A DNA stretch of 64,000 bases, from positions 1-64,000 of IMG/VR virus record IMGVR_UViG_3300050026_000481. One strand, given 5' to 3'. Every line of letters starts with the position of its first letter. Position 1 is the first letter of the stretch. Positions 62,668 to 64,000 of the stretch are shown here, piece after piece. The notes beneath the pieces are model-generated. The model was not told the origin of the DNA and did not search any database. It saw only the letters and a program-made list of their open reading frames with translations. Source of the stretch: a virus. Both the position numbers and the translations under genes were made by a program.

Positions 62668-63369
62668 ATGAGATATTTTGACCTTTCCGGCCGCGTTCAG
62701 GTAATTAGCTTAGTTGATTCTGTAGGCGTTACGAATAGCACGCCAACAATTATCAGCCATGGTTCGGACCAGACTGCTACGGCACCTACGTACACTATGC
62801 CCTATGTTGACCGTACGGGGTACTACTCGTACATCCTGCATATTGTCGTTAAGAGTGGATTAGAAGTAGGGCATACTCTTAGCCTGTCAGCTAAAATGCA
62901 GAGCGCAACGGATGTTACGTCTGCTTCAACGTGGACGTCAACATGCGCAGACTTCACCTCGCTGCAATCAACGGCAGGGGTAAAAGATGCGTACTACAAG
63001 CAGCTTTACCTCAATACAACCGGAGCCGCGGCAGATTATGACGTTGTTGGCACGACGGCATTCCCAGCCGGATGGCGGGACCAGTGCTCAACCGTAGCAA
63101 ATGCAACGTATGGTTGCGTCTACACCGCACCCTCAAGTGCAGCGTATACCAAACCAGTTGTATTTGACGCGCGCCTTATGGGCTCACTACGCAACGCTGA
63201 AGTCATTGGTAAGTACATCGCTCCGTGGATTACGGTTGCAGATACGCACGCAACGCCCAACTCACCTAGTACCACAGTCAGCGCAAGCCTCATACTTACT
63301 GGCGACACGATGCCCGTGATAACGGGCGGCACGGCAGGCACGGACAACTACTACACAAAGGGGCAGTAA
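62668..63369 (+). CDS. Capsid-associated protein, tandem copy 3
   Basis: 233 residues. Carries Y-V-D-R-T-G-Y-Y-S-Y-I, Y-Y-K-Q-L-Y-L-N-T-T-G and V-I-G-K-Y-I-A-P-W-I-T-V. Additional Cys pairs in the middle (T-C-A-D, Q-C-S-T, G-C-V-Y) are unique to this copy. Starts 5 nt after copy 2. Confidence 0.65.
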   Translation: MRYFDLSGRVQVISLVDSVGVTNSTPTIISHGSDQTATAPTYTMPYVDRTGYYSYILHIVVKSGLEVGHTLSLSAKMQSATDVTSASTWTSTCADFTSLQSTAGVKDAYYKQLYLNTTGAAADYDVVGTTAFPAGWRDQCSTVANATYGCVYTAPSSAAYTKPVVFDARLMGSLRNAEVIGKYIAPWITVADTHATPNSPSTTVSASLILTGDTMPVITGGTAGTDNYYTKGQ

Positions 63370-63379
63370 GCCAATCCAA

Positions 63380-63571
63380 ATGAAAACGGTAGAATTTCTC
63401 GACCAAAACCCACCATATCGAATCGGTGACATAGCGGGATTTGAGGATGAAATTGCTAAGAGGTTAGTAGAAGGCGGAAAAGCCAAATACTTCAAACCAG
63501 AAAAAGCAAAAAACCTCGACTCGCCCCCCGAGGACAAAATGGTTCGGAGCGGCGAGATAAAAAAGAAATGA
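63380..63571 (+). CDS. Small head-associated protein
   Basis: 63 residues. K-T-V-E-F-L-D-Q-N-P-P-Y-R-I-G-D-I-A-G-F then L-V-E-G-G-K-A-K-Y: like the short proteins found after capsid genes in many tailed phages. May stabilise the capsid or connector. Followed by a terminator hairpin. Confidence 0.6.
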   Translation: MKTVEFLDQNPPYRIGDIAGFEDEIAKRLVEGGKAKYFKPEKAKNLDSPPEDKMVRSGEIKKK

Positions 63572-63600
63572 GCGTCTTCAAGGCGCTCACCACCCTTTTT
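63570..63600 (+). terminator. Terminator hairpin after the capsid cluster
   Basis: GAGCGTC (63570-63576) pairs with GGCGCTC (63582-63588, one G-T pair) around TTCAA, followed by ACCACCCTTTTT. It likely limits read-through from abundant capsid transcripts. Confidence 0.65.
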
Positions 63601-63623
63601 CATTTAACACGGAGGGGAATCAA

Positions 63624-64000
63624 GTGACAAATATTCCTATTAGTGCTGATTTTGGAGGCAACCTGTGTGCTCCCCTTTTGAATAGAGTAGCCACTGAAGA
63701 TATCCAAGACGGTGCGGTCACCCCGCAAAAGCTTTATGCAGGCGGAACTGAGACTACGTACATCTGGGTATCCGCGGCAGACGGCAACGATACTACAGGC
63801 ACAGGTTCAGTTACCGCACCATATGCCACGATAACCAAAGCGTTTTCGGTGGTAACAGCGGCGCGCAATACTATTTACGTTTTACCTGGTACATATACAG
63901 AAGCATCGATTTTGACATGGCCAAACGTCAATAATGTACAATTAATCGGACTTGACTGGGGTGGCAACGTTACCATCACCGCGCCCGCTGACGGCGGTGC
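63624..64000 (+). CDS. Beta-helix (pectin-lyase-like) surface protein, 3' end outside window
   Basis: GTG start behind GGAGGGGAATCAA; 125 residues visible before the window ends. N-terminal adaptor-like part with T-E-D-I-Q-D-G-A-V-T-P-Q-K-L, then W-V-S-A-A-D-G-N-D-T-T-G-T-G-S and P-Y-A-T-I-T-K-A, the usual opening of a right-handed beta-helix, with I-Y-V-L-P-G-T-Y as the first coil. A head fibre or spike on the capsid is likely. Confidence 0.7.
   Translation, partial: MTNIPISADFGGNLCAPLLNRVATEDIQDGAVTPQKLYAGGTETTYIWVSAADGNDTTGTGSVTAPYATITKAFSVVTAARNTIYVLPGTYTEASILTWPNVNNVQLIGLDWGGNVTITAPADGG

Noticed and set aside
1-64000. CRISPR array or diversity-generating retroelement
   Set aside because: No regularly spaced repeats and no reverse transcriptase were seen; the only tandem repeat is the in-frame 63-bp unit at 44-169.

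Overview
The window is most of the genome of a tailed double-stranded DNA virus (siphovirus-like, HK97-type head), and the host is probably an archaeon, most likely a methanogen. The archaeal evidence: A/T-rich TATA elements (TATATAAAC type) lie 24-30 nt before several start codons, which implies leaderless transcripts; operons end in poly-T tracts; the virus carries a proteasome-fold Ntn hydrolase; and it has small VapB-like archaeal antitoxin-type proteins. Some genes also have strong GGAGG ribosome-binding sites. The genus is not decided. No integrase, DNA polymerase, helicase, CRISPR array or classical tRNA was recognised.

Layout. 1-21.2 kb is the rightward tail module: a LamG-type fibre, tail terminator, tail tube, two capsid or tail accessory paralogs, tail-assembly chaperones joined by a -1 frameshift, tape measure, a giant Dit protein with about 1,000 inserted residues, a Gp37-like hub, glycosidase-like and lectin-like fibres, a beta-helix protein, coiled-coil and membrane proteins and a membrane thioredoxin. 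It ends at a T-rich terminator. 21.2-26.5 kb is a control region: a cloverleaf-like noncoding RNA candidate, two micro-ORFs, HNH genes, a ParB-ASCH fusion, small antitoxin-like and Cys-rich proteins. 26.5-36 kb holds recombination and DNA metabolism genes (SSB-like protein, PAPS-reductase-like protein, two PD-(D/E)XK nucleases) and two large glycosidase-like proteins. 36.4-41.3 kb is the packaging module, where the large terminase is split into ATPase and nuclease ORFs around an HNH gene. 41.3-54.8 kb is a dense run of very small genes, many with four cysteines, plus a papain-like lectin lysin, a MuF-metallopeptidase fusion, a Hjc-like resolvase and the leftward proteasome-like gene. 54.8-64 kb holds a DPPW methyltransferase, portal, HNH gene, prohead protease with scaffold region, major capsid protein, three tandem capsid-associated paralogs and the start of a beta-helix protein.

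How the parts fit. Head genes at the right end lead naturally into tail genes at the left end, as expected if the genome is circular or circularly permuted. Ten HNH endonuclease genes of at least four types are scattered between modules. A 14-bp inverted repeat (TTRAC-N4-GTYAA) recurs near gene ends and upstream of TATA boxes and may be a shared operator or centromere site. Three thioredoxin/glutaredoxin-type domains sit in or beside tail proteins. Three proteins share a tryptophan-rich lectin-like repeat module, one attached to a cysteine protease with its full catalytic set. About 28 small Cys-rich proteins, many built on C-x2-C...C...C-x2-F/Y, are the most conspicuous undescribed set.
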